Positions 24,440 to 33,172 of a DNA stretch of 36,442 nt are shown in pieces. Both the position numbers and the translations under genes were made by a program. How positions within the stretch are numbered: position 1 is the stretch's first letter; each line of letters opens with the position of its first letter. The stretch is taken from positions 1 to 36,442 of the forward strand of contig JASCOV010000015.1 in assembly GCA_029960045.1 (NCBI GenBank), given 5' to 3'. This DNA is from Flavobacteriaceae bacterium PS02293 (GTDB lineage: Bacteria; Bacteroidota; Bacteroidia; Flavobacteriales; Weeksellaceae). The notes beneath the pieces were generated by a model, which saw only the letters and a program-made list of their open reading frames with translations, made no database searches and was not told the DNA's origin.

Positions 24440-25054
24440 ATGCTTATTAAAAACATAGAACAAAGAATTAAAATCAACAAGGTCATTTCAATCTCAACCA
24501 TTGCCTTTGCTGTTTTCATTGTCATTGCAGGATTTTTCTTTGCGTACAGAATGATCGAGGATTCCAGAAGATCCATTTACATTTTAGATAATGGGGTTCC
24601 GGTTCTTGCCAAGCAAACGGACGTACTTCTCAACCGACCTGTTGAATACAAAGCGCAGATAGAACTTTTCCACAGACTGTTTTTCACACTCGCTCCAGAT
24701 GATACCTATATCAAGGATAATATTCAAAAGTCATTATATCTCATTGATGACAGCGGGAAAAAAGAATATACCAACTTAAAGGAAAAAGGTTTTTACAATC
24801 AGATCATCGCGTCCAGTTCGATGGTCAGTATCCATACCGATTCTATTGCACTCAATATGGAACAGAAGAAATTTAGCTTTTTCGGAAAACAGATGATCAC
24901 AAGAAAATCTTCTGTCATTACCAGAATGCTCATCACCGAAGGTTTCTTTGAAGACATCATTCGGAGCCCTAATAATCCTCACGGCGTGATTCTTAAAAAC
25001 TGGCGAATCATCAATAACGAAGAACTATCCAATCAAAATAAAAACTCTTACTAA
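24440..25054 (+). CDS. traK: Conjugation protein TraK, VirB8-like
   Basis: The 204-residue protein has the short cytoplasmic N-terminus (MLIKNIEQRIKINK), a single membrane helix (VISISTIAFAVFIVIAGFFF) and the periplasmic domain of TraK: YILDNGVPVLAKQTDVLLNR, then FHRLFFTLAPDD, and a C-terminal VITRMLITEGFFEDIIRSPN. VirB8-like proteins bridge the inner-membrane part and the outer core of type IV secretion systems. It is placed between traJ and the traL-like gene, as expected. Confidence 0.9.
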   Translation: MLIKNIEQRIKINKVISISTIAFAVFIVIAGFFFAYRMIEDSRRSIYILDNGVPVLAKQTDVLLNRPVEYKAQIELFHRLFFTLAPDDTYIKDNIQKSLYLIDDSGKKEYTNLKEKGFYNQIIASSSMVSIHTDSIALNMEQKKFSFFGKQMITRKSSVITRMLITEGFFEDIIRSPNNPHGVILKNWRIINNEELSNQNKNSY

Positions 25055-25056
25055 AA

Positions 25057-25410
25057 ATGGAAACTACATTTAAAAAAAAAGGTCAGAAATGGCTGCAGTG
25101 GGCAGTTCAAAATCCGAAGAAATTCTTCACGTATTCAATGATTCTACTGTCGGTTTCATTTATAGGGTCTCTCATTCAAGGTATCTTTTTCCCTTCCGAA
25201 ACGGCTTTCAAAATAAGGCCTCCGGTTCTCTATTCTAAGAGTAAGATGAGTCAAAATCCACCTGTGAACAATGATAAAGAGATGGAGAAAATTGTGAACG
25301 AACTGAAAACTTTAAAAGAAAAAAGAGACCAAAACGCTCTTGAAAAAGAAGACAGCTTACGAATTGACTATCTGTTCAACCAATACCAAAAATTAAAAAA
25401 TGGCCGGTAG
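25057..25410 (+). CDS. traL: TraL-like membrane protein
   Basis: The 117-residue product has a basic, tryptophan-containing N-terminus (KKKGQKWLQWAVQNPKKFF), one transmembrane helix (TYSMILLSVSFIGSLIQGIF) and a charged helical tail. Bacteroidetes elements have a small membrane protein, TraL, between TraK and TraM; I assign it by place and topology. A 14-codon frame (25400-25444) overlaps its end and stops directly at the traM ATG, which may only reflect translational coupling. Confidence 0.72.
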   Translation: METTFKKKGQKWLQWAVQNPKKFFTYSMILLSVSFIGSLIQGIFFPSETAFKIRPPVLYSKSKMSQNPPVNNDKEMEKIVNELKTLKEKRDQNALEKEDSLRIDYLFNQYQKLKNGR

Positions 25411-25444
25411 CACCGGAGGCAGTTTATACAAAAATCAAAAATAA

Positions 25445-26653
25445 ATGAAAAAAATAAATTTTAAAGAAAAAAAATATGTTTTGCCACTATTGGCTTTGCC
25501 ATTTCTTTTTCTTTTCGGCTATGTAGGAGCGCAGTTTGTCAAAGAGGACACTTCTGAAAAAGACAAGCCAAAAGAATTATCTCTTTCACTGGGTGATACG
25601 CAGGATTCTATTATGAGCAAAAATGATGCTTATGATGCTTTCTTCAAAAAAGAGGATAACAGAACAATGCTCGGTGGATTGGACAAAGAAGAGGATAGTT
25701 TATTGAACTATGATGACCAGTTGTCATTAGCGCAAAAAAGAAAAATAGATTCACTAAAAGCAGTCAATAGCAGACAAAACGGATACCAGGCAAAAGGAAA
25801 TCAATCCTCCTATTACAAACCAAATCAATCACAAAGGGACGATAAAGATTACAACAGGTCTTCGGAAATCATCAAAATGCTAAATGACAAATCCTACGGA
25901 AACCAGGAAGATAAATACGCTGATACACCTAAAGAAAAGACACAAAGTGTCCAACCAGACCCTGTAAAATATCTGAAAGAACAAATGCTCGTGATGGATT
26001 CTTTAGAAAAATCCCGTGATCCTGAGTACCAAAGTAAACTCGCAGCAGAACAAAAACTGAAGTCCAATAAAGAGAAAATGGAAGATTTTCTTAATTCAAC
26101 TTTCAATGTGAGCAAATCCGGAATCAATAGTGGTTTCAATGCTTTCTATAAGGAGAAAGAAAACAGCTTTATCAAAGCGGTCATTGACGAAAACAACAAA
26201 GGCTTTCTTGGAAGCAGGATCAGATTTCGATTGTTGGAAGACATCTTTGTTGGAAACAAAAAGATTGGCAAAGGTTCTATACTATATGGTCAAATTTCGG
26301 GATTTTCAATGCAAAGAGTCAATCTCAATATTGTTTCGGTCTTTACAAAAGGAGAGATCTATCCGGTCAATCTATCCATTTACGATGTTGACGGGATGAA
26401 AGGATTGTACGTTCCACAAAGTGTTTTTAGAGATATGATGCGGGAAATGGGTAGCAACTCAGTTCAAGGAACACAGATGGATATGGGCGGAAAAGGATTT
26501 TTTTCAAGTATTGGAAGCAGCCTTTTTACATCAACATCTAAATCAATCGCCAACCTGATCAAAGAGAACAAAGCAAAATTGAAGTACAATTCTTATGTCT
26601 TTTTAATCGACGAAAAACAACTGAAAGATGCAAAAAACCAACAAAAAAAATAA
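25445..26653 (+). CDS. traM: Conjugation protein TraM, VirB10-like
   Basis: The 402-residue protein starts with basic residues and one membrane helix (YVLPLLALPFLFLFGYVGA), continues with a long disordered, lysine- and aspartate-rich stretch, and ends with the conserved TraM domain: FIKAVIDENNKGFLGSRIRF, then KGSILYGQISGFSMQRVNL, then YPVNLSIYDVDGMKGLYVP. This is the VirB10-like protein that spans the envelope and links the ATPases to the outer-membrane complex. The traN start follows four bases after its stop. Confidence 0.92.
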   Translation: MKKINFKEKKYVLPLLALPFLFLFGYVGAQFVKEDTSEKDKPKELSLSLGDTQDSIMSKNDAYDAFFKKEDNRTMLGGLDKEEDSLLNYDDQLSLAQKRKIDSLKAVNSRQNGYQAKGNQSSYYKPNQSQRDDKDYNRSSEIIKMLNDKSYGNQEDKYADTPKEKTQSVQPDPVKYLKEQMLVMDSLEKSRDPEYQSKLAAEQKLKSNKEKMEDFLNSTFNVSKSGINSGFNAFYKEKENSFIKAVIDENNKGFLGSRIRFRLLEDIFVGNKKIGKGSILYGQISGFSMQRVNLNIVSVFTKGEIYPVNLSIYDVDGMKGLYVPQSVFRDMMREMGSNSVQGTQMDMGGKGFFSSIGSSLFTSTSKSIANLIKENKAKLKYNSYVFLIDEKQLKDAKNQQKK

Positions 26654-26657
26654 AACA

Positions 26658-27527
26658 ATGAGAACTTTATTATACACCCTTTTACTTTTCGCAGCAAACT
26701 TACTGATTGCACAAACGGCAACCAAAGAACAGATTATTTCCGATTTACCGGAGATTGAAATTACGGACGGGATCAACCTGCATATTATCTCACCGGAGCC
26801 CATTCAATACGTCGATTTATCAACCGAACAATTAACCGGGGATTTACCGGCTACCAATATTGCCAGGATAAAAATAACCGACCATCCTGATTCTGACGAG
26901 AAGGGAAAAATAAAAATACCATCGGTTCTTTTTAATGGAGATAAAATCGGAGTGATAACCGTTGTTGCTCAATCTTTCGTCGCACAGTACAAAGTTGTGT
27001 ACAAAAACCAGGACAACTTAAATATAATTACCAATATCCATATTCAACCCGAAGCGATGCAACCTGTAGAGTTTGAAAAAATGACATTTTCAAATCTTGA
27101 GTTGAGAAAATTTGCAATGGATATTATTCAAAAAAAATCTGAGAAAAATCCAATAAGGGAAGAGAAGAATCTAAAACTCAGTTTTCAGCTGAACAATGTA
27201 TATGTCATCAGTGACTACATCTTTCTTGATATGACGATTAAAAATAATTCTAATCTAAGCTACGATATTGAGGATTTGAAATTTTCCTTAGAAGACAAGA
27301 AAATCCATAAGGCCACCAACAACCAAAGTGTAGATATGACCCCGCTTTTTCAACTGAATCCTCAAACACATTTCAGGAAAAATTTCAGAAATATTTATGT
27401 TTTCAAAAAATTCACTTATCCAAGCAGCAAAGTAATGATGATTCGTCTCATTGAAGAACAACTTTCTGGACGAACCATCGAAATGAAAGTCAATTATTCA
27501 GATATTCTGAAAGCAGATACTTTCTAA
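26658..27527 (+). CDS. traN: Conjugation protein TraN, VirB9-like
   Basis: I choose the ATG at 26658, which gives a clear signal peptide (MRTLLYTLLLFAANLLIAQ) and removes an overlap with traM. The 289-residue protein has the TraN pattern: an N-terminal domain with INLHIISPEPIQYVDLS and LPATNIARIKI, and a C-terminal domain with LSFQLNNVYVISDYIFLDM and NNSNLSYDIEDLKFSLEDKK, ending with EMKVNYSDILKADTF. VirB9-like proteins form the outer-membrane core with TraM. A 41-base gap precedes the coupling ATPase gene. Confidence 0.9.
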   Translation: MRTLLYTLLLFAANLLIAQTATKEQIISDLPEIEITDGINLHIISPEPIQYVDLSTEQLTGDLPATNIARIKITDHPDSDEKGKIKIPSVLFNGDKIGVITVVAQSFVAQYKVVYKNQDNLNIITNIHIQPEAMQPVEFEKMTFSNLELRKFAMDIIQKKSEKNPIREEKNLKLSFQLNNVYVISDYIFLDMTIKNNSNLSYDIEDLKFSLEDKKIHKATNNQSVDMTPLFQLNPQTHFRKNFRNIYVFKKFTYPSSKVMMIRLIEEQLSGRTIEMKVNYSDILKADTF

Positions 27528-27568
27528 GCCGAAATCCGGCCTTCATCTTAAATAAAAATCAGAACAAA

Positions 27569-29560
27569 ATGCAAGAACAACAACATCAAATCAAGATCTA
27601 CGGCTTTCTACAAAAAGCTGTATATGCAATCGTCGCATTGGACTGTGCTTCGCTTTTTTATCTGAATGCTGATGTTCCGGTGGTTTCCAATTTGCTAAAA
27701 AATTTTTCAAAGCTGAGTTTTATCTATCCACCTATCAATGCCAAATTTGCAACCTTGATTTTGATAGGATTAGTTGCGATTGGAACAAAAGCCAAGAAAA
27801 AGAAAGACCTCAATATTGCCACAGAAATTGTTATCCCAATAATTTTAGGATTACTGATGATTTTTTCATCGTTGGTTTGGCAAAATGAAGCAGGAAATAC
27901 AAAGCTTCCAAAAGTATTTCCCGGTCTTAATCTCTATCAAGTAATTTATGCCGTACTATCTTTCTTAGGAGCCGTAATTCTACAAATAGGAGCAGACAGC
28001 ATTTCAAAACTGATGCAGCAGAAAATGGGAAAAGACCGATGGAATGTAGAGGAAGAATCTTTCGATCAAAATCAAGAACTGATAACTTCAGACGTCACAA
28101 TCAACATCCCATACCTGTTCCGTTTCAAAAACAAAAGCAATAAAGGTTGGATGAACATCAATCCTTTTAGAGGAACGATGGTCATCGGAACACCGGGCAG
28201 TGGAAAATCGTTCGGAGTCATCAATCCTGCCATAAGACAAATGATTGCAAAAGGTTTCTGTCTCTGCATCTACGATTTTAAATTCCCCGACTTAGCGCAG
28301 ATTGCATACTATCATTATTTGTTGAAAAAAAGTAAAGAATCTGACTACGATTACGATTTTCACGTCATCAACCTGAATGAAGTTGAAAAATCAAAACGAG
28401 TAAATCCGTTTCATAAAAAGTACATCCAAACTTTGGCAGAAGCCCAGGAAATGGCAGAATCAATGGTATCCTCTTTACAAAAAGGAGGTTCAAGTTCAGG
28501 AGGAGGCTCTGAAGCTTTCTTTACCCAATCTGCCATCAATTTCCTTTCGTCCTGCATTTACTTTTTTGCAACATTCGAAAATGGTAAATATTCTGATCTG
28601 CCACACATTCTTTCCTTCATGAACCGCAGCTACAAAGAGATTTTCGATATTCTTTTTACAAATGAAGAAATTTTCTCTTTGCTTTCGCCCTTCAAAACAG
28701 CTTATGATAACAAAGCTTTTGATCAGCTGGAAGGACAGATTGGAACTTTAAAAATATTCCTTTCCCGATTGGCAACTAAAGAAAGTTTTTGGGTGTTTTC
28801 GGGAGACGAAGTGGAATTAAAGATAACCGACAGAGATAATCCTTCCATTATTGTTCTGGCTTCAGACCCGGGAACACAGGATATTAATTCTGCATTGTAT
28901 TCTTCGGTATTAAACAGGACTTTAAGATTGATCAATTCCAAACACAATTTACCGGGAGGAATTATTGCAGACGAATTTCCTACGATTTATATTCATAAAA
29001 TTGATAACATCGTAGCAACTGCAAGGAGCAATAGGATTGCTGTTTTATTGGGGCTTCAGGAACTTCCACAACTTCGACAATTTTATAAAAAAGAAGTGGC
29101 GGACACCATTTCTGCAATTGTTGGAAATATTCTTTCCGGTTCTGCTAGAGACAAAAATACGCTCGATTGGTTAGAGAAACTATTCGGAAAAATCAAACAA
29201 AAATCATACTCCCAATCTATTTCACAGCAGGGAACGACCACAAGTATCAATGAAAAAATGGATAATATGATTCCTGCAGGAAAAATCGCAGCCTTGAAAA
29301 CCGGAGAAATGGTGGGAATGATTGCGCAAGGCGAAGAAAACGATGCTGAGGAATATAAAACGTCCGCAGTGAACGGTAAGATCAATTTGGATATGAAAGC
29401 TATTCAAGAGGAAGAAAAAAATTATGTAAAAATACCTTCGTATTACTCTTTTGTTGACAAAAAAGGAAACAACCGCAAAGAAGAAGTACTGATGACCAAT
29501 TTTAGAAGGATCAATAAAGAAGTAGAACTTATTGTGAATGAAAATATAAAAACTGCATGA
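27569..29560 (+). CDS. Type IV coupling ATPase, VirD4-like
   Basis: The 663-residue protein has several N-terminal membrane helices (AIVALDCASLFYL, FATLILIGLVAIG, IVIPIILGLLMIFSSLVW, YAVLSFLGAVILQIG) and then the cytoplasmic ATPase: Walker A GTPGSGKS at 207-214, and Walker B IIADEFPTIYI with D468/E469. Segments such as FWVFSGDEVELKITDR and LASDPGTQDINSALYSSVLN are typical of the YWFCY/MobC-type coupling proteins of Bacteroidetes. It would bring the relaxase-DNA complex to the channel. In this family the name TraG or MobC is used, so no symbol is given, to avoid confusion with the VirB4-type traG. Confidence 0.9.
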   Translation: MQEQQHQIKIYGFLQKAVYAIVALDCASLFYLNADVPVVSNLLKNFSKLSFIYPPINAKFATLILIGLVAIGTKAKKKKDLNIATEIVIPIILGLLMIFSSLVWQNEAGNTKLPKVFPGLNLYQVIYAVLSFLGAVILQIGADSISKLMQQKMGKDRWNVEEESFDQNQELITSDVTINIPYLFRFKNKSNKGWMNINPFRGTMVIGTPGSGKSFGVINPAIRQMIAKGFCLCIYDFKFPDLAQIAYYHYLLKKSKESDYDYDFHVINLNEVEKSKRVNPFHKKYIQTLAEAQEMAESMVSSLQKGGSSSGGGSEAFFTQSAINFLSSCIYFFATFENGKYSDLPHILSFMNRSYKEIFDILFTNEEIFSLLSPFKTAYDNKAFDQLEGQIGTLKIFLSRLATKESFWVFSGDEVELKITDRDNPSIIVLASDPGTQDINSALYSSVLNRTLRLINSKHNLPGGIIADEFPTIYIHKIDNIVATARSNRIAVLLGLQELPQLRQFYKKEVADTISAIVGNILSGSARDKNTLDWLEKLFGKIKQKSYSQSISQQGTTTSINEKMDNMIPAGKIAALKTGEMVGMIAQGEENDAEEYKTSAVNGKINLDMKAIQEEEKNYVKIPSYYSFVDKKGNNRKEEVLMTNFRRINKEVELIVNENIKTA

Positions 29561-29561
29561 A

Positions 29562-30437
29562 ATGAAAAAACGAAAATACACAGTTACTTTGATAGTGCTG
29601 TTTTACAGTTGCTTATCATTTGCACAATTCAATACGCTTAGACCAACAGTACCGAAAAAGTCTGAAAATCCAAAAGTATCAGAAAAATCCACTATGGTAC
29701 AACCGGTAGAACAAAAAAAGAATAAAAGATCGTGGAAAGAAGTTTTAAAAATCACCAAAAAATCAGATTTAAAAAATGAAACAGAGGGTTCGACGAAGTG
29801 GTTAACGAGTCAGATCGATTCTTTGAAAATGTTGATTAAAGAATATAGCAGTGTAAAAGAATTACGAAGAAATGAGTTTGAAAAACTGAAAGATTCTTTG
29901 ATGCTTCAAGCAGAGAATAGAGTAGAAGTCACAAAGCAAACATCAAAAAAACAGGAACTTTCTACAACGTATGATTTTGTAGATGAACCGAAAGATTTTT
30001 TTTCAAAAATTGTAATGCCGGTTAAAAACAAAATTACAGTTACATCTTCCTATGGGACTAGAACGCATCCTATTTTCGGAACGAGAAAAACACACAATGG
30101 TATCGATTTAAAAGCCAGCTTCGAAAATGTGTATTCCGTTTTGGACGGAATTGTTACTGCAACAGGTTGGGACTCAAAGGGGGGTGGAAACTTTATAAAA
30201 GTAAAACATTTTGACCGTTTCGAAACCTCGTACCTACATCTCTCAGAGATATATTATCGGGCAGGAGAAAAAGTAAAAGCAGGCTTTATCATTGGGAAAA
30301 GCGGAAATTCAGGAAACTCTACAGGTCCACATCTGCATTTTTCTGTAAAAGAATTTGGACAAAACATCAATCCATCTCATTTTTTAAATGACCTCATAAA
30401 AGTAAACAATTTAATAGCAAACCATTATGAACACTAA
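29562..30437 (+). CDS. M23 family metallopeptidase
   Basis: The 291-residue protein has a signal peptide (YTVTLIVLFYSCLSFAQ), a basic low-complexity and coiled region to about residue 150, then an M23/LytM domain: SSYGTRTHPIFGTRKTHNGID with zinc ligands H178 and D182, and GPHLHFSV with H257/H259. Both ligand motifs are intact, so it should be an active peptidoglycan endopeptidase. A wall-opening enzyme next to the coupling ATPase fits a role in pilus or channel passage. It starts one base after the coupling protein's stop and overlaps the next gene by 11 bases. Confidence 0.9.
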   Translation: MKKRKYTVTLIVLFYSCLSFAQFNTLRPTVPKKSENPKVSEKSTMVQPVEQKKNKRSWKEVLKITKKSDLKNETEGSTKWLTSQIDSLKMLIKEYSSVKELRRNEFEKLKDSLMLQAENRVEVTKQTSKKQELSTTYDFVDEPKDFFSKIVMPVKNKITVTSSYGTRTHPIFGTRKTHNGIDLKASFENVYSVLDGIVTATGWDSKGGGNFIKVKHFDRFETSYLHLSEIYYRAGEKVKAGFIIGKSGNSGNSTGPHLHFSVKEFGQNINPSHFLNDLIKVNNLIANHYEH

Positions 30438-31137
30438 TACTTTACCAACAGACGAACTGAAAAAATACGGAATTATCAATGAAGATCTGTCATTCTCTAA
30501 GAAACTTAATGCAGATGATATTCAGAAATTTCTGAAGGGATACACCATCGTCGCGGACAACGACAAAAACAGAGCCACTTTTCAGCTTACGGATAATAAC
30601 ACCCAACTGAAGGTCATCTTTTTGGAACGGGATAAAAACCTATCGGAAATAATTAAAAACAGTATGGTCAGAGTTGAGTATGCCAATGTTCAAAAGCTTT
30701 TACACAAGCTGTTACCGGTTTTTTCGACTCTTGAAAAGAAAGCTTTCATTTTCGACAAAGAAACCAGCAAAGTTGTTGAGTTTGACTTCATTAAAAATGC
30801 AAAGGAAATCACCGCAATTATTGCTGATAAAAAGGATACGGAAGAACTGAATCGTTACAGAACTGAATTGCTAAAAATGAAAAGTTTTCTTTTGGACATG
30901 ATAAACCAGTATCCTGAAGCAGACAAAGTGATAACGAAAAATCTCACCATCGTTTCCAGAGAGATCAATACCGTGGACAGCATAGCTACGAACCAAAAAC
31001 AAATTTTCAAAGCAGGTGATTCCGATATTCAGCTGAATGGGAATGCCCCGGACTTGTATCAGAATGCCAATCAAAGAAGAGACGATGACCTGGAGCAAGA
31101 TGAAGAAGTGGATAAATTAAGAAATTTTAGAAGGTAA
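30427..31137 (+). CDS. Hypothetical protein, DUF3945-region type
   Basis: Not firmly recognised. The 236-residue soluble protein has an N-terminal part reading LKKYGIINEDLSFSKKLNAD, then DIQKFLKGYTIVADNDKNRA, which resembles the start of the DUF4099/DUF3945 proteins found at this place in Bacteroidetes conjugative elements (GI...LS..DLQ.FL.G pattern). The second half is helical, and the C-terminus is acidic then basic (DDDLEQDEEVDKLRNFRR). It overlaps the peptidase gene by 11 bases, and the next start is 5 bases after its stop, so these three are co-expressed. Function unknown. Confidence 0.65.
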   Translation: MNTNTLPTDELKKYGIINEDLSFSKKLNADDIQKFLKGYTIVADNDKNRATFQLTDNNTQLKVIFLERDKNLSEIIKNSMVRVEYANVQKLLHKLLPVFSTLEKKAFIFDKETSKVVEFDFIKNAKEITAIIADKKDTEELNRYRTELLKMKSFLLDMINQYPEADKVITKNLTIVSREINTVDSIATNQKQIFKAGDSDIQLNGNAPDLYQNANQRRDDDLEQDEEVDKLRNFRR

Positions 31138-31142
31138 ATGAA

Positions 31143-32414
31143 ATGGATTATAATCTCACCTGGTTTGATAAGAATATAGTTCCTAGGACTAAGGGTTATA
31201 AAGATTTTGTAAACGAAATGAAAAATAGTTCATCTGAACATTTTTTCAGAGATGGTGAAAGAATTTTCACAGACAAAGAAAATTATTACATGAGGATTCT
31301 TGAGCACAGAAATGATAAAAGCAAAATAAATACTTCCGTACTGAACATAGAAAAATCCACGGAAAGCGAGATTAATCAAGAACAGTTGAATGATGTTAAA
31401 AAACTGATTTCTGAAAAAGAATTATCTGTTGCCGGTGGCAATCGTCATATTGAAACCACAATTGAGGGTTATAGTGCAAAGGAATTAATAAACTTATCGA
31501 CTGAGGGATTAAAACATTTATTAAACCTAAAGAAAGAAGAGCTTCAAATCCAAAAAGAAAATGATGATCTGAGTAAGATGAGTTTCATTTTTAATGAAAT
31601 AAAAGAACTTGAATCTATCATTCAAAATAAATCAATTATAAACAATAAAAATCCACAAATTATGGAAAACAACAAAACATTTGACCAAGTAGAATACTTG
31701 AAAAACCAATTAAAATATCTTGGTTTTGGTGAAGCGGAAAAACTTCACAATGATTTAGAAAAAGGTATTAATTCCAAAAGACAACAATTCGAAATTAAAA
31801 CAACCTCAGACAAAACTTTACCAGAAAACAAAGTAGATTTTACCTTGAAATTCAATAAATCTGAAGGCGGTGGTGTTTTTCTCAATTCTTACAACGCAAA
31901 TTTGACTAGTGAAAAGAATGAAGAAATTTCACATAATTTTCCTATCAGTAAAGAAAACACTTTTACTGCAAAAGAAGCAGTGAATCTTTTGGAAGGCAGA
32001 ACGGTAAAAATAGAATTTAATAATCCGAAAACCGAACAGCTGGAACCCGCTTTTGTCAAACTCAATTTCGACGAGCCAAAAACCGAAAAAGGAAATTACA
32101 ACTTCCAGAATTTCTACAAAAATTATGGAGTGGACGCAGCTCAAATTGTAGAAAAATCGAATCTGATCTTTGATAAACCTGAATGGAAGGAAAACACCAT
32201 AAAATCTTTGGAAAAAGGAAATATTGTCAAGGTGAAATTTGAATTGGATGATAAAGTGATAGAAGGTAAAGCGGTGCTAAATCCTCAGTATAAAAATCTA
32301 AGTCTTTACGATCAGGATATGAACAGAATCAATACCAATAAACCTTTGGAAGGCTTGGAACAGGATAACAAGCAAGAAAAAAATAATGTCAAAGAACAGA
32401 GCATTAAAAGATAG
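31143..32414 (+). CDS. Accessory protein with a Bacteroidetes ICE module, possible fusion
   Basis: Residues from about 174 onward (MENNKTFDQVEYLKNQLKYL, then GFGEAEKLHNDLEKGINSKR) match a widespread ICE protein of about 250 residues whose usual start looks just like this internal methionine; the later blocks FTAKEAVNLLEGRTVKIEF and YKNYGVDAAQIVEKSNLIF agree. Residues 1-173 are an extra, charged, helical N-terminus starting MDYNLTWFDKNIVPRTKGY. The gene may thus be a fusion of two neighbours, or the internal ATG at 31662 may also be used. No catalytic motif is seen. It is the last gene before a strong terminator. Confidence 0.68.
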   Translation: MDYNLTWFDKNIVPRTKGYKDFVNEMKNSSSEHFFRDGERIFTDKENYYMRILEHRNDKSKINTSVLNIEKSTESEINQEQLNDVKKLISEKELSVAGGNRHIETTIEGYSAKELINLSTEGLKHLLNLKKEELQIQKENDDLSKMSFIFNEIKELESIIQNKSIINNKNPQIMENNKTFDQVEYLKNQLKYLGFGEAEKLHNDLEKGINSKRQQFEIKTTSDKTLPENKVDFTLKFNKSEGGGVFLNSYNANLTSEKNEEISHNFPISKENTFTAKEAVNLLEGRTVKIEFNNPKTEQLEPAFVKLNFDEPKTEKGNYNFQNFYKNYGVDAAQIVEKSNLIFDKPEWKENTIKSLEKGNIVKVKFELDDKVIEGKAVLNPQYKNLSLYDQDMNRINTNKPLEGLEQDNKQEKNNVKEQSIKR

Positions 32415-32444
32415 ATAAGACTTACAACCCACCATTTATTTCCT

Positions 32445-32482
32445 AGCGGCAAGTCAAATTAATAAGGCTGCCGCTTTTTTTT
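32445..32482 (+). terminator. Intrinsic terminator of the transfer operon
   Basis: AGCGGCA at 32445-32451 pairs with TGCCGCT at 32469-32475, followed by eight T (32475-32482). It ends the run of plus-strand genes that begins with the mobilization genes. Confidence 0.85.
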
Positions 32483-32494
32483 AAATCTCCCAAA

Positions 32495-33172
32495 ATGAAA
32501 AAACTTATAATACTTCCTTGTTTATTTTTACTATTTGTCATTATTTCGTGCCACAAAGAGATTAAGTCGGAGAAAGGCGGAATCGATATTATCTCCAATG
32601 TTTACTTTGACGCATCCAAAGGACTGGATAAGATGCAGAATTTCCATTTGTCAAAGATGAATTATTCAGGAAATCAGCTGTTAGAATTAGTTCCCGATCT
32701 TGCATTTCCCGAAATCAATAAGCAGCTCTATTATATTAAAGATTCACTCTGCTATTCATTAGATTCAGAGAGCAGCAACATCATCCTTTCCGATATTTTT
32801 GCTAAGCAAAATCCTTTATCGATCTGGAGTAAAAAAGAAGGTGCGATTTTTTCAAAAGAATGGATTCCGAACTATAAAAACAGGAAAAACTTATCAGACA
32901 CCATTTTATTCAATAAAAAATACAAACGATTTGAGATCAATTCCCCTTGGCATTATAGCCGATTTTACATTTATCCGTCGGATACCATCTTGCCGTATTC
33001 TCTTTATAGACACGCGGAAAAAGACTATCACGGAAGGCTTGAAAGGATTGATTCGTACAATAAAAAGAATGACATATTTGTTACACTCCAACTAATACCG
33101 AGAAAAAATTGGGACAGTGAAGCTCAAGAGATTTTTGAATATAATCACTTCATAAAAAAAAGAAAAAAGTGA
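32495..33172 (+). CDS. Predicted lipoprotein of unknown function
   Basis: The 225-residue protein begins MKKLIILPCLFLLFVIISC with a lipobox IISC, so it should be lipid-anchored. The body is rich in tyrosine, serine and lysine and contains LYYIKDSLCYSLDSESSN and FYIYPSDTILPYSLYRHAEK, with the ending EIFEYNHFIKKRKK. I do not recognise a family. It stands between a terminator and the methylase-helicase gene, whose GTG start overlaps its stop by four bases, so these two are co-expressed. A role in surface or entry exclusion is possible but unsupported. Confidence 0.75.
   Translation: MKKLIILPCLFLLFVIISCHKEIKSEKGGIDIISNVYFDASKGLDKMQNFHLSKMNYSGNQLLELVPDLAFPEINKQLYYIKDSLCYSLDSESSNIILSDIFAKQNPLSIWSKKEGAIFSKEWIPNYKNRKNLSDTILFNKKYKRFEINSPWHYSRFYIYPSDTILPYSLYRHAEKDYHGRLERIDSYNKKNDIFVTLQLIPRKNWDSEAQEIFEYNHFIKKRKK

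Noticed and set aside
25400..25444. 14-codon frame overlapping the traL end and abutting traM
   Set aside because: Probably an accident of sequence, though the stop-start contact (TAA ATG) could aid coupling; not enough to call a gene.
26628..26657. Upstream start for traN
   Set aside because: It would overlap traM and place lysine-rich residues before the natural signal peptide at 26658.
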